A program made the translations under genes and the position numbers. Positions 50,126-59,874 of a stretch of DNA of 64,000 bases are shown one piece after another; position 1 is the stretch's first letter, and every line of letters begins with the position of its first letter. Location of the stretch: contig BQWY01000001.1 in the NCBI GenBank assembly GCA_036984305.1, positions 2,253,501 to 2,317,500 of the forward strand. The letters are read 5' to 3'. This DNA is from Nitrospira sp. (GTDB lineage Bacteria; Nitrospirota; Nitrospiria; Nitrospirales; Nitrospiraceae). The notes beneath the pieces were generated by a model. It was not told the origin of the DNA and made no database searches. It was given only the letters and a program-made list of their open reading frames with translations.

Positions 50126-52027
50126 ATGTGCGGCATCGCGGGCATACTGGGACCGTCTACACCCGACATGATGGGGCGAATGCTCAATGCCCTCGTGCAC
50201 CGAGGACCGGACGACCACGGCCACTTTAGGGCACCGGGCGTCGCCATCGGCGCACGACGGCTCAAGGTCATTGACCCCGGCGGCGGGCATCAACCCCTCT
50301 CGAACGAAAACGGCACGGTCTGGGTGGCGCTCAACGGGGAAATCTACAATTACCGATCTCTACGGGAAGACCTGATTCACAAAGGGCACCGCTTTAGAAC
50401 CGAATGCGACACCGAGGTTCTGGCGCATCTCTACGAAGAAGAGGGTCCCGACGGAATCACCCGTCTGCGCGGGATGTTCGCCTACATGCTGTGGGACCAA
50501 CGCGCTCAACGCCTCGTGGTCGCCCGAGATCGTCTCGGCATCAAACCGCTCTATTATGCGGTCCACCACCAGACTGAAGCCGGCAAAGCGGACCTCATCG
50601 CGGCATCGGAACTGCCGGCGCTCGTCACCGCTTTGCGAGAGCCACGGTTGCGACGCGATGCGCTCGTCGATTACCTCACATGGCTCTACGTGCCGGCACC
50701 GGATACCATCTACGAGGGCGTGCACCAACTCTTGCCGGGACATCAACTCATCTGTGACCAGGGCGCCGTCCAAGTCCGGCGGTACGCCTCCATCGAACCG
50801 GCCTATCCTGGGTTTTCATGGTCGTCCATCGAAGAAGCGGCCGAACACTTCTACGGATTGTTTCGGGATGCCGTCCGGGCACATCTCGCCAGCGACGTCC
50901 CGCTGGGGCTCTTTCTCTCCGGGGGACTTGACTCGAGCGCCATCCTCGCGATGATGCGCGAAGCAACGCCGGGGCCGATCAAGACCTTCTCCGTCGGATA
51001 CGGACACGAAGCGGACCGCTCGTATAACGAACTAGCGGTCGCGCACGACGTCGCCCGCCGTTTTGAGACGGACCATACGGAAGCAGTGCTTCGACCGGAC
51101 ATCACCGCGCTCTTACCCAAGGTCGTACGCGCGATGGGCGAGCCCTTCGCCGATTCCTCGTCGATTCCAACGTATCTGGTCTCCGAGATGGCCAGGCGAC
51201 GGGTCACCGTCGCCCTGTCGGGAGTCGGCGGCGACGAATTGTTCGGAGGGTACCCTCGCCATCTGGGTATGCGCCTGGCCGCGCGGTATCAATGGCTGCC
51301 GATCGCCGTCCGTGGGGCCTTCTCCTCCCTGGGCTCTGCGATGTTGCCGGAAGGCGTCGACGGCCGTGACAATCTAGGCCGGCTGAAGCGCTTCCTACGC
51401 TGGGGCACCGAGCCGCTGGCGGATCAGTACGGTGCCTGGACCACGCATCTTCCCCAAGAGTGGGGATGGCGGGCGCTTCATGACGATCTCGCCCTTAGCT
51501 CCGAGACCCAGGCTGTGGCTCGCGCCCGACACTATTTCGAGGCCTGGCATTCCCCCGATCCGGCGGATCGAGCCATGGGCGTCGACCTCCAGACGTACCT
51601 TCCCGACGACCTCCTGCGGCTTGGCGACCGTATGAGCATGGCGCATTCGCTCGAACTGCGGGTGCCGTTTTGCGACCATCACCTTCTGGCCTTCGCCTTG
51701 AGTCTGCCGGCATCACTTCGATTCCGCGGCTCACGGTTGAAGGGTTTCCTTCGCCATGCGTTTCGACACACGCTCCCACCTTCGGTCGTGGATGGCCCAA
51801 AGCTCGGATTCCGCGTACCCCTTGCACGCTGGTTCAAAGAGGATCTGGCCGGTATGGTCGGAGACCTGCTCGGAGAGCAGGCCGTGCGCCAGCGCGGTAT
51901 CCTCCGTCCCGCCTATGTACGATGGCTGGTCGAGGAGCACCGTTCGGGGCGGCGGAACCTGACGGACCAGCTGTATGCCGCGCTCGTGCTGGAGCTGTGG
52001 ATGCGCCAACAGGCAGGAACCATATGA
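50126..52027 (+). CDS. AsnB-type glutamine amidotransferase (asparagine synthase family)
   Basis: A 633-aa protein with an N-terminal glutaminase domain (nucleophile C2 in MCGIAGILG, then HRGPDDHG and LNGEIYNY) and a C-terminal synthetase domain with the ATP loop LSGGLDSSAIL (about 263-273) and VALSGVGGDELFGGYPRH. In polysaccharide loci such enzymes often amidate uronic acids rather than make asparagine; that is inference here. Its stop overlaps the next glycosyltransferase (ATGA). Confidence 0.92.
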   Translation: MCGIAGILGPSTPDMMGRMLNALVHRGPDDHGHFRAPGVAIGARRLKVIDPGGGHQPLSNENGTVWVALNGEIYNYRSLREDLIHKGHRFRTECDTEVLAHLYEEEGPDGITRLRGMFAYMLWDQRAQRLVVARDRLGIKPLYYAVHHQTEAGKADLIAASELPALVTALREPRLRRDALVDYLTWLYVPAPDTIYEGVHQLLPGHQLICDQGAVQVRRYASIEPAYPGFSWSSIEEAAEHFYGLFRDAVRAHLASDVPLGLFLSGGLDSSAILAMMREATPGPIKTFSVGYGHEADRSYNELAVAHDVARRFETDHTEAVLRPDITALLPKVVRAMGEPFADSSSIPTYLVSEMARRRVTVALSGVGGDELFGGYPRHLGMRLAARYQWLPIAVRGAFSSLGSAMLPEGVDGRDNLGRLKRFLRWGTEPLADQYGAWTTHLPQEWGWRALHDDLALSSETQAVARARHYFEAWHSPDPADRAMGVDLQTYLPDDLLRLGDRMSMAHSLELRVPFCDHHLLAFALSLPASLRFRGSRLKGFLRHAFRHTLPPSVVDGPKLGFRVPLARWFKEDLAGMVGDLLGEQAVRQRGILRPAYVRWLVEEHRSGRRNLTDQLYAALVLELWMRQQAGTI

Positions 52028-53253
52028 ATCTCGTTTTTTTAGCGGATGTTTCCGCCGCGCACGTCATCGGTGGTGCCGAACGGATGCTGAGGGAACAGGC
52101 CCTTGGGTTGTCACGATTGGGACACCGCGTTCAATTGGTCACCCGGGCCCCCATCTCGGACTCGCGCCCGCACGTCCGCATCGATGGCGTCGATGAGTGG
52201 CGCTTCCTTGTGGAGCGCGACCATGAAGTATCCTTTCTCCTGTCGACGATCCAGCGCTCCACCGAAATCTTCGATCGTATAACCGCACGTCGCCGTCCTG
52301 ATGTCGTCCTGATCCACCAGGCCACGGCCGGGATCGGCCCCATGCTCATGCGGCGAAACGTACCGCGGTCCTGGATGTACATGTGTCATTCCTTGGCGCA
52401 TGAGGAGTATGCGACCCGCTCCAACGAGGTCGTCTCCGGGGTCGATATCCTTCGGCGCTCCGCAAACACGCAAGGGCGATATTGGACCGAGCACTACGTC
52501 ATCTCGCGGTGTTCCCGGGTCATCGTGCTGAGCGAATTCATGCGCGACCGCGTGTTGCGCTTCCATCGTATTCCCAATCGACGCGTGTGGCAGATTCCCG
52601 GGGCAGCCGACCCGGAACGTTTCCAACCGGCTGCGGACAGGCCGCGCGTGCGCCGGGAGCTGGGACTTCCGCAGGACCGCACGATACTCTTCACCGTCCG
52701 GAATCTCGTGCCCAGGATGGGATTGGATCTCTTGATTGAAGCAATGGTACGGCTCGGCGAGGATGGACACGACGTCATGCTGGTGATCGGCGGGGAAGGA
52801 CCGATGCGATCGGCACTGGCGGAGCAGATTCACCGACACGGACTGACGGGGCGGGTGCACTTGACCGGTTTCGTTCCCGAAGAGCAGCTGAGCCGCTATT
52901 ACCAGGCGGCCGATCTCGTCGTGGTTCCGACTGCGCAGTTGGAGGGATTTGGGCTGGTCACCGTGGAAGCCCTCGCGTGCGGCACACCCGTGCTCGGCAC
53001 ACCGATCGGCGCACTGCCCGAAATACTCCGTCGTATCGATCCCGCCCTCGTAACCGACAGCGCTGACACCGAGTCGTTGGCCGACGGCATTCGGCGGCTG
53101 CTCCGCCGCTGTGCCGAGCAACCGGGCGAGCAGGAACGGCTTGCGCGCAAGGGGCGCCAGTTGATCGAACGTGAGCTGAACTGGTCGCAACACATCGTCA
53201 ACCTTGAAAGCGTACTGATGGGCGACCAACGTCAACAACGGCGAGCGGCGTGA
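52024..53253 (+). CDS. Family 4 glycosyltransferase
   Basis: A 409-aa GT4: FLADVSAAHVIGGAERMLRE at the N-terminus, a donor-binding region starting LFTVRNLVPRMGLDLLIEAM, and the EX7E core LEGFGLVTVEALACGTPVLG. The ATG at 52024 overlaps the asnB stop by four bases; the longer open frame upstream lies antisense-like within asnB and is not used. Confidence 0.9.
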   Translation: MNLVFLADVSAAHVIGGAERMLREQALGLSRLGHRVQLVTRAPISDSRPHVRIDGVDEWRFLVERDHEVSFLLSTIQRSTEIFDRITARRRPDVVLIHQATAGIGPMLMRRNVPRSWMYMCHSLAHEEYATRSNEVVSGVDILRRSANTQGRYWTEHYVISRCSRVIVLSEFMRDRVLRFHRIPNRRVWQIPGAADPERFQPAADRPRVRRELGLPQDRTILFTVRNLVPRMGLDLLIEAMVRLGEDGHDVMLVIGGEGPMRSALAEQIHRHGLTGRVHLTGFVPEEQLSRYYQAADLVVVPTAQLEGFGLVTVEALACGTPVLGTPIGALPEILRRIDPALVTDSADTESLADGIRRLLRRCAEQPGEQERLARKGRQLIERELNWSQHIVNLESVLMGDQRQQRRAA

Positions 53254-53419
53254 GGAGCAGGGTGAGATGAGAGACATGCCACGTGCCTGGTGCTGCCTAC
53301 AGGACCTTCCACGCGTAAGACCTCGTTCAGTCCTTCTGGACACGCGATGGGGGCTCACCCTTCAGCACTCAAAGTCCCGCATTCAGCATTCCGGACGTGC
53401 ACGCCACTGCGGGTCATGA
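53254..53419 (+). other. Intergenic gap inside the polysaccharide locus
   Basis: A 166-base gap in an otherwise tightly packed operon. It holds two near-identical ten-mers, TTCAGCACTC (53361-53370) and TTCAGCATTC (53382-53391). No promoter or gene is recognised. Confidence 0.4.
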
Positions 53420-54646
53420 ATGAAAGCCGATAGCACGATGTCGCCGATCAAAGTCATCCACGTCATCACCAGACTCGACCAGGGCGGATCGGCGCGCAAC
53501 ACAATGCTGACCGTGTTAGGACACGATCGCGCGCACTACACCCCCATCGTCATCGCTGGAAAGCCAGGTCGATGGACGGCCCAAGGCGGAGAGGAAGCCA
53601 CTCATCACAACGCACACCGTCTGCTATCGGCCGGAGTCCGCTGTCTGCTCTTGGACACCTTGGTTCGTCACGTCAGTCCACTGGATGACCTTCGTGCACT
53701 ATGGAGAATCTGGAACGTGTTCTTGGAGGAACGGCCTGCCGTCGTTCATACGCACACGTCCAAAGCCGGCGCCATCGGACGCGTGGCGGCGTGGTTGGCC
53801 GGGGTCCCGACGATCATCCACACGCCGCACGGTCACGTGTTTTACGGTCATTTCGGCCGTGGGCTATCCTGGGTCTTTTTGCAATTGGAGCGGCTGCTGG
53901 CGTTGATTACGACTCATGCCATTGCCTTGACCGACGCCGAACGCCGCGACTACCTTGATCGGAACGTCGGTACTCCCTCTCTCTGGAGCGTCATCCCGAG
54001 CGGCATCGACCGAGAACCCTTCCAAGCAACCGCTACGACTCCCAAGCGGCGCCCCGTCTTTTTTGGATGTCCGGAGGATGCCGTGGTCGTCGGATCCGTC
54101 GGATGGCTGACCGAGATTAAGGGACATCGCACCCTCATCGAAGCCATCGCCGAAGTCGCCCCGGCCCATCCGCGCGTGCATCTCGTACTGGTCGGCACCG
54201 GTCACCTCCACGACGACTATGTGCAATTGGCGGACTGGTTGGGCATTCGTGATCGCGTGCACCTGATCGGACATCAAGAGGACGTGCCGGCCTGTCTCGC
54301 CGGCATGGACATTTTTGTGCTGCCGTCGCTCAACGAAGGAATGGGGCGGGCGCTGGTGGAAGCCATGGCCGCGTGCTTGCCGGTCATCGCAACGAGAGTC
54401 GGCGGCGTTCCCGGTGTGCTGGAGGATCGGCGAACCGGCTTGCTCGTGCCTCCTGCCGATTCCGGCGCCTTGGCCCGCGCCCTCGTGACACACTTGCAGA
54501 ACCCCGCGCGCGCTCGGGACATGGGGCTGGCTGCCGGTCTCAGTATCGGCACGCACTACGACGTCGCCTGGATGGTGCCGGCCATCGAATCGATCTACGA
54601 GGCTGTCCGGCCCCGGCCGGACATACGAAAGGCACCGGCGTGGTAA
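53420..54646 (+). CDS. Family 4 glycosyltransferase
   Basis: A 408-aa GT4: IKVIHVITRLDQGGSARNTM, then VHTHTSKAGAIGRVAAWLAG and HTPHGHVFYGHFG, which are typical of the WbpH/PelF-like GT4 group, and the EX7E core SLNEGMGRALVEAMAACLP. Two ATGs (53420, 53438) are possible starts. The stop overlaps the start of the next gene. Confidence 0.9.
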   Translation: MKADSTMSPIKVIHVITRLDQGGSARNTMLTVLGHDRAHYTPIVIAGKPGRWTAQGGEEATHHNAHRLLSAGVRCLLLDTLVRHVSPLDDLRALWRIWNVFLEERPAVVHTHTSKAGAIGRVAAWLAGVPTIIHTPHGHVFYGHFGRGLSWVFLQLERLLALITTHAIALTDAERRDYLDRNVGTPSLWSVIPSGIDREPFQATATTPKRRPVFFGCPEDAVVVGSVGWLTEIKGHRTLIEAIAEVAPAHPRVHLVLVGTGHLHDDYVQLADWLGIRDRVHLIGHQEDVPACLAGMDIFVLPSLNEGMGRALVEAMAACLPVIATRVGGVPGVLEDRRTGLLVPPADSGALARALVTHLQNPARARDMGLAAGLSIGTHYDVAWMVPAIESIYEAVRPRPDIRKAPAW

Positions 54647-56157
54647 GAGCACGACGCACGACTACGATCCTACACGGCGTCATTGCCTTGCTCCTGCTCG
54701 GCGCAGAGGCCCGCGCCAGCCAGCACGAACCGCTCCATCCGCTTCGGGTCGCCGTCCACGTGCACAGTCTGGCCAGCACCGGATCCATGTCCGTCGAGGA
54801 CCTCGCCCATCGGGCCGAGCAGTTGGGCCTGGACGCGATCTTGCTGAGCGAGAACTTCACGCTCCGGTATGAGTACGGATTGCCGCCGCTACGACAGTTG
54901 CTGCGCGTCGCGGTGTCCTATCCGTCGCTGCTGGACTACGGTATCGAGCGCTATTTGCGCGAGGTACGCGACACCCAAGCGCGGCATCCCAATCTGCTTT
55001 TGATTCCCGGGATCGAAGCCGCTCCGTTTTCTTACTGGACCGGGTCGCTCCTCACGGGGGATCTCACTCTGCACGACACGCAAAAAAACCTTTTGGTCTT
55101 CGGCCTGTCGGAACCCGCGCAATACCGCGGGCTGCCGGCGCAGGGTAATCCTTGGTCCTACCAGCTCGATGGAGTGAGTCTCGTGTCCGTCACGGTTCCC
55201 GTGCTGTGCCTCCTCGGAGGCATCGGGGTCGTTCTACGTCGGCGTCGGGCCATCCGGGACGGCCACTCGCTGACGGTCGGGCCCGGCTGGGTCGCCCTCG
55301 CAACCGCCCTCTTTCTCTTTGGGCTAAGCGGGGCCTGGGCCGCCTGGCCGCCTGGCCACACCGCCTTTTCCGCCTACGACGGCCAGGAGGGGTATGCCCC
55401 CTATCAGCATTTTATCGATCAGGCACGGAAGTCGGGCGGTCTCACCTTCTGGTCCATGACCGAGGCACGCGACTTCACCACACGGGACTTCGGCCCGCTC
55501 GGAACCGTCACGGTCCGGACCGACCCGCACCCCGAGGCGCTCATCCTGACGAAGAATCTTTCTGGGTTCGGCGGTCTCTATCAGGAAGCGCATCACGTCG
55601 TGGACCCTGGCGGGTTGTGGGATCAACTGATCGAGCAGTATGCTCGAGGGCACCGACCCGACCCACCCGTGATGTTGGGAGAAATCGCCTTTCACAGTCT
55701 CGCTCAAGCGAAGAAGGACCTCGATCAGGTGCTGACGGTGGTCTCAGTCGAGCGCCGGTCCGTCCCGTCGCTGATGGAATCCATCAGGACCGGCCGGCTC
55801 TATGCCGTGGAGCGGCAAAAGCCTGGCTATTCGTTGCGTCTCGATACGTTTGCCCTGCAATGCGCGTCGGTCGGCTCGGTCGCGATGATGGGTGACGTGG
55901 TCGACCCCGCGCAGTGTGCACAGGCGACCGTTCGGATTCGTGTCTCCGCGACAGACGGCGGGGAGCATCCCATCACGGTCAGGGTGGTACGAGCCAGCCA
56001 GGTGGTGTCGACGACGGCAGGACACACTCCATTAACCGCGGACGTCGTCGACACCGTACGACCCGATGAGCCCACGGCCTATCGAGTGCTTGTCACGGGA
56101 AGCGGGGAGCTGCTGAGTAATCCCATATACCTGCGGCCGACGGAGACTCGCCCATGA
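54640..56157 (+). CDS. Membrane protein with degenerate PHP-like domain
   Basis: About 505 aa from a GTG at 54640, overlapping the preceding gene. A signal sequence (LHGVIALLLLGAEARAS) leads into a PHP-like region: VHVHSLASTGSMSVEDLAHRAEQLGLDAI in pieces, with H40 and H42, but the usual TDH is S70-E71-N72. NLLLIPGIEA corresponds to the PHP PGxE block. Two membrane segments (about 181-199 and 218-235) interrupt it; the expected late histidine region reads SGGLTFWSMTEARDF. A beta-rich C-terminal domain follows. So this is probably an exported, membrane-anchored PHP homologue that has lost some metal ligands. Function unknown. The start codon is uncertain. Confidence 0.7.
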   Translation: MVRARRTTTILHGVIALLLLGAEARASQHEPLHPLRVAVHVHSLASTGSMSVEDLAHRAEQLGLDAILLSENFTLRYEYGLPPLRQLLRVAVSYPSLLDYGIERYLREVRDTQARHPNLLLIPGIEAAPFSYWTGSLLTGDLTLHDTQKNLLVFGLSEPAQYRGLPAQGNPWSYQLDGVSLVSVTVPVLCLLGGIGVVLRRRRAIRDGHSLTVGPGWVALATALFLFGLSGAWAAWPPGHTAFSAYDGQEGYAPYQHFIDQARKSGGLTFWSMTEARDFTTRDFGPLGTVTVRTDPHPEALILTKNLSGFGGLYQEAHHVVDPGGLWDQLIEQYARGHRPDPPVMLGEIAFHSLAQAKKDLDQVLTVVSVERRSVPSLMESIRTGRLYAVERQKPGYSLRLDTFALQCASVGSVAMMGDVVDPAQCAQATVRIRVSATDGGEHPITVRVVRASQVVSTTAGHTPLTADVVDTVRPDEPTAYRVLVTGSGELLSNPIYLRPTETRP

Positions 56158-56867
56158 AAGCGACCATCCATCAACCGCAGTTCCTTCCTTGGCTCGGCTA
56201 TCTCGACAAAATCGCCCAGTCGGATCTCTTCGTCGTGCTGGATAACGTGCAGTTCAAAAAGAACGAATGGCAAAACCGCAACCGCATTCGGACGGCTGAA
56301 CGCTGGCAATGGATCACCGTACCGGTCTTACACGATTTCGGACAATCGATAGGGGACGTCCGTATCAACAACGACGTGCACTGGCGGCAACAACACCTGC
56401 GTGCCATTGAGATTCACTATGCACGGGCTCCCTTCCGGCAGATCGGTCTCGACGCCCTCACGAGTGTGTACGCTCAGCCGTGGGCACGATTGGCAGACCT
56501 CAATCTCGCGGTCCTCCGGTGGCTCCTGTCTGTGTTCGGCATCGAGACTCCGATCCGTCTGGCTTCGGAGATGGTGTTGCGCACTCAACCGACCGATCGC
56601 TTGATCGATATCTGCAGGCTCCTGCACGCCGACACCTATCTGGCCGGGGCCGGTGCCGACGCGTATATGGACCGTCCGCGCTTCGAAGCCTCGGGGATCC
56701 GATTGGAGACGCAGATGTTTCATCATCCGGTCTATCGTCAATGCTACGACCCGTTTCTGCCCGGTATGTCGGCCATCGATCTGATGATGACCGAAGGCCC
56801 GGACGCATTTCATCGGCTACGCGCACAGTCCGCCGAGACCGGGCTCCTGGAAGGGAGGTCGGCATGA
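56154..56867 (+). CDS. WbqC family protein
   Basis: A 237-aa protein whose start, MKATIHQPQFLPWLGYLDKI, followed by VLDNVQFKKNEWQNRNRIRT, is diagnostic of the WbqC family found in O-antigen and related sugar loci. The catalytic role of the family is not established to my knowledge. It overlaps both neighbours by four bases (ATGA), which places it in a tight cassette with the PIG-L and DegT genes and suggests a joint role in making or modifying an amino sugar. Confidence 0.9.
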   Translation: MKATIHQPQFLPWLGYLDKIAQSDLFVVLDNVQFKKNEWQNRNRIRTAERWQWITVPVLHDFGQSIGDVRINNDVHWRQQHLRAIEIHYARAPFRQIGLDALTSVYAQPWARLADLNLAVLRWLLSVFGIETPIRLASEMVLRTQPTDRLIDICRLLHADTYLAGAGADAYMDRPRFEASGIRLETQMFHHPVYRQCYDPFLPGMSAIDLMMTEGPDAFHRLRAQSAETGLLEGRSA

Positions 56868-57508
56868 AGGACGCGAAGGCTCAGGCCATGCGCCTGCTGG
56901 CCATTGGGGCTCACCCGGACGACATCGAAGCCGGGTGCGGAGGCACCCTGATCAAGTACGCGCAGGACGGTCATCGGATCTTTTTGATGGTCATGACGGA
57001 GGGCGAGCGGGGAGCCACCCGACACACCAGGCATCGAGAGCAGTTGCGGGCTGCGAGGACACTCCTCGCCGAGCGGATCTTCTGGGGAGGATATCCCGAC
57101 ACCCAGGTACCGTCCAACCCCGGGTTGATCAAACGGATCGAGTCGGTCGTGCGCGAGGTACAGCCGGATTTCATCTTCGTCCACTACCATGACGACACCC
57201 ACCAGGATCATCGCCATATCGCCACCTGTACCATCACCGCGACACGCTATACCAAGAACGTCCTGTTCTACGAAGGTCCGACCACGCAAAACTTCTCCCC
57301 GACGGTCTTTGTCGACATCGACGAGGTGCTGGAGGACAAGATCGCTTCGCTCCGTGCGCATGCCTCGCAGGTCGCCAAAACCCACATCGAAGGACTGTCG
57401 ATCGTGGACATCATTCGTTCGGCCGCACACTTTCGGGGAATTCAGGGACGAGTCCGCAACGCGGAGGGATTTCTTCCCCTGCGCTTGTTTATCAACGTGT
57501 CACGATGA
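56864..57508 (+). CDS. PIG-L/LmbE family N-acetyl deacetylase
   Basis: A 214-aa zinc-dependent deacetylase-like protein. The metal motif is AIGAHPDDIEAGCGG (H17, D19-D20), with the third ligand region HYHDDTHQDHRHI. Relatives remove acetyl groups from N-acetylated sugars. The start ATG at 56864 has an AAGGGAGG site and overlaps the wbqC-like stop. Its stop overlaps the DegT gene. Confidence 0.9.
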   Translation: MKDAKAQAMRLLAIGAHPDDIEAGCGGTLIKYAQDGHRIFLMVMTEGERGATRHTRHREQLRAARTLLAERIFWGGYPDTQVPSNPGLIKRIESVVREVQPDFIFVHYHDDTHQDHRHIATCTITATRYTKNVLFYEGPTTQNFSPTVFVDIDEVLEDKIASLRAHASQVAKTHIEGLSIVDIIRSAAHFRGIQGRVRNAEGFLPLRLFINVSR

Positions 57509-58596
57509 CCGCAGAACCTCTGATACCCCACTCGCGACCGTCGCTCGGCCAGGCCGAAGAGGATGCCGTTGTGTCCGTGGTCCGTGCCGGGCGACTCGTG
57601 CAGGGGCAGGTCGTGGCGCAGTTCGAGCGGGCGGTTGCCGACTGGTTCGGGCGAAGGGCCGGCGTCGCCGTCAGCTCAGGCACCGTTGCGCTTGAACTTG
57701 CCATGCGCGCAATGGACATCCGTCCCGGAGACGAGGTCATCATGCCGAGCTACGTATGCGCGGCGCCCTGGCAAGCCTGTACTCGTGTCGGCGCCACTCC
57801 GGTCATCGCGGACATCGATCGAACCACCTATAACCTGGATCCTGAGTCCGCGCGTCGCCTACAAACGACTCGAACCAAAGCGATCGTCGTGCCTCATCTC
57901 TTCGGCCTCTCAGCCGAGACGACCCAACTCGCGCAACTCGGCATCCCGTTGATCGAGGACTGCGCTCAAACATTGGACGCGGAAGCAGGAGGGCGAAAGG
58001 TCGGCACCACCGGACTGGTCACGATCTGTTCATTTTATGCCACCAAACCCTTATGTGCAGGGGAAGGTGGCATGGTCCTCTCCGACGACGTCCTGCTTCT
58101 GGAGCGCGTTCGACGCCTACGCGAATACGACGAGGCTTTGGATCTGACCGCCGGAGCCACGAACGCGAAAATGACCGAGCTTCATGCTGCGATCGGCTTG
58201 GCGCAGCTCTCGAAACTGCCGGCGTTCATGAGCAGACGACGGGCGATTGCGGCACGGTACCGTAAGGCCTGGGCATCGCTCCCCTTGACCCTGCCAGCAT
58301 CACCGCCGGAGCGAACACACGATTACTTTCGCTTCGTCGTGGAGGCACAGGCGGACAGGTCCGGCCCCGATGCCGGAACCGCGTGGCTTGAGACCTGCAC
58401 CCAGCTGGGGCTCCACTGCCGCCGGCCGATTTTTCAACCGTTGCATCGCTACCTCGGCGACGCCGAGTGCCCGCACAGCGAAGCAGCGGCACGAGCGGCG
58501 ATCTCGATACCCCTCTATCCGGCCTTGACCGACAAGGAGGTCTCACGCGTGATTCAACTGGTGCAGGAGACGTGTCATGAAGTCGCTCAGTTCTGA
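57505..58596 (+). CDS. DegT/DnrJ/EryC1 family PLP aminotransferase
   Basis: A 363-aa sugar aminotransferase. The PLP lysine is K181 in SFYATKPLCAGEGGMV; AVSSGTVALELAMRA, PSYVCAAPWQACTRVGATPV and EDCAQTLDAEAG are typical blocks. It would aminate a keto-sugar nucleotide for the polysaccharide, or, given the PIG-L neighbour, act in an amino-sugar branch. It overlaps the WecA-type gene by 20 bases. Confidence 0.92.
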   Translation: MTAEPLIPHSRPSLGQAEEDAVVSVVRAGRLVQGQVVAQFERAVADWFGRRAGVAVSSGTVALELAMRAMDIRPGDEVIMPSYVCAAPWQACTRVGATPVIADIDRTTYNLDPESARRLQTTRTKAIVVPHLFGLSAETTQLAQLGIPLIEDCAQTLDAEAGGRKVGTTGLVTICSFYATKPLCAGEGGMVLSDDVLLLERVRRLREYDEALDLTAGATNAKMTELHAAIGLAQLSKLPAFMSRRRAIAARYRKAWASLPLTLPASPPERTHDYFRFVVEAQADRSGPDAGTAWLETCTQLGLHCRRPIFQPLHRYLGDAECPHSEAAARAAISIPLYPALTDKEVSRVIQLVQETCHEVAQF

Positions 58597-59851
58597 TCCG
58601 GCCCCGATAGAGGGGTACCTGGAAGCCGGTGCGGCTCCGCTGAAACGACTGGCGTGGACGAGCGCGCTCGGCACCCTGCTCTTGACCGGTTTGCTGATTC
58701 CGCACGTGCGGGACGTGTTCGTGGCAGGCGGACAGCGCTGGGCCTATATTCTCGCGATTGCGTGCGTCTCCAGTTGGACGCTCACGCCATGGGTCAGCGA
58801 ACTTGGACATCGATGGGGACTCGTCGACGTTCCGAACGCGCGCAAGATCCACCAGACGGTAACGCCTCGGGTCGGAGGACTCGCCATCTATCCGGCCTTC
58901 GTCCTCGCCATTCTCATGAACTCGATCGTCACGGGATGGATGGTCGCCATGATGGTTGCCGCAACGGCCCTCTTCGCCATCGGAGTGATGGACGATGCCC
59001 GGGAAGTCTCGGCGACGACCAAGTTGGTGGTTCACATCGCCGCTGCATCTCTAGTCATCGCATCCGGCAAGGTGCTGACGTTGTTCCCGGATACCCCACT
59101 TGGAGAAACACTCAACGTATTGCTGACGCTGACGTGGATCGTCGGCATCACCAGCGCGTTTAATTTCTTCGATGGAATGGACGGGCTGGCGACAGGCCTC
59201 GCGATCCTCATTGCGGGGTTCATGGGCATCGTCGCGTTCGACATGGATCAAGCGGGTTTGGGGTGGGTGACGGTGGCGTTGATCGGCGCCTGCCTCGGCT
59301 TTCTTCCGTACAACCTTCGTTTCACCAAACCGGCACGGGTGTTTCTTGGCGACAGCGGATCGACGTTTCTTGGCTTCACCCTTGCCTGTCTCGCGGTGAA
59401 GGGGAATTGGGCTGACCAGAATCCGATCGTGTCGTTCAGCAACCCGCTCCTCATTTTCGGCGTGTTGATCTACGACATGATCCACATCACGATCGCCCGA
59501 GTCGCCACTGGAAAAGTGACGTCGATTCACACCTGGCTCGAGTATTGCGGCAAAGATCATCTCCATCATCGGCTCGAGAACGCGCTTGGCAGTCGGGTTG
59601 CCAGCGTGTTCATGATATTCGGATTGACGACCTGCCTTGGTCTTGCGGCCATCGTGCTGAGAAAAGCCGGCACCGTCGAAGCGCTGCTCCTGCTCGCCCA
59701 AGCCGCCATCATGGTGGCGATCCTCACCGTGCTCGAACAACGGGGACGAAGCAGGAAGGAACGAGAACACGTAGCCAATTTCCTTCCGGATCGACCGGCG
59801 CGTCACCCCAGCCGCCGTCGTGGCGCCAGCGTCGGTCCCTGGCGGCGGTAG
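58577..59851 (+). CDS. WecA/TagO-type undecaprenyl-phosphate sugar-1-phosphate transferase
   Basis: A 424-aa membrane protein of the MraY/WecA family with about ten to eleven membrane segments. Motifs: [35 protein letters not shown] (aspartate pair), [12 protein letters not shown] and [12 protein letters not shown], plus a C-terminal DHLHHRLE histidine motif. It would attach GlcNAc- or similar sugar-1-phosphate to undecaprenyl phosphate as the first step of the repeat unit. It ends the polysaccharide locus. Confidence 0.92.
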   Translation: MKSLSSDPAPIEGYLEAGAAPLKRLAWTSALGTLLLTGLLIPHVRDVFVAGGQRWAYILAIACVSSWTLTPWVSELGHRWGLVDVPNARKIHQTVTPRVGGLAIYPAFVLAILMNSIVTGWMVAMMVAATALFAIGVMDDAREVSATTKLVVHIAAASLVIASGKVLTLFPDTPLGETLNVLLTLTWIVGITSAFNFFDGMDGLATGLAILIAGFMGIVAFDMDQAGLGWVTVALIGACLGFLPYNLRFTKPARVFLGDSGSTFLGFTLACLAVKGNWADQNPIVSFSNPLLIFGVLIYDMIHITIARVATGKVTSIHTWLEYCGKDHLHHRLENALGSRVASVFMIFGLTTCLGLAAIVLRKAGTVEALLLLAQAAIMVAILTVLEQRGRSRKEREHVANFLPDRPARHPSRRRGASVGPWRR

Positions 59852-59874
59852 TCCGCATCTGTTACTATCTTCCC

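Noticed and set aside
36061-59851. Exosortase / PEP-CTERM type polysaccharide system
   Set aside because: AsnB-type and Wzc-type genes occur in such systems, but no exosortase, PEP-CTERM protein or PrsK/PrsR gene is visible; the locus fits the Wzx/Wzy type.
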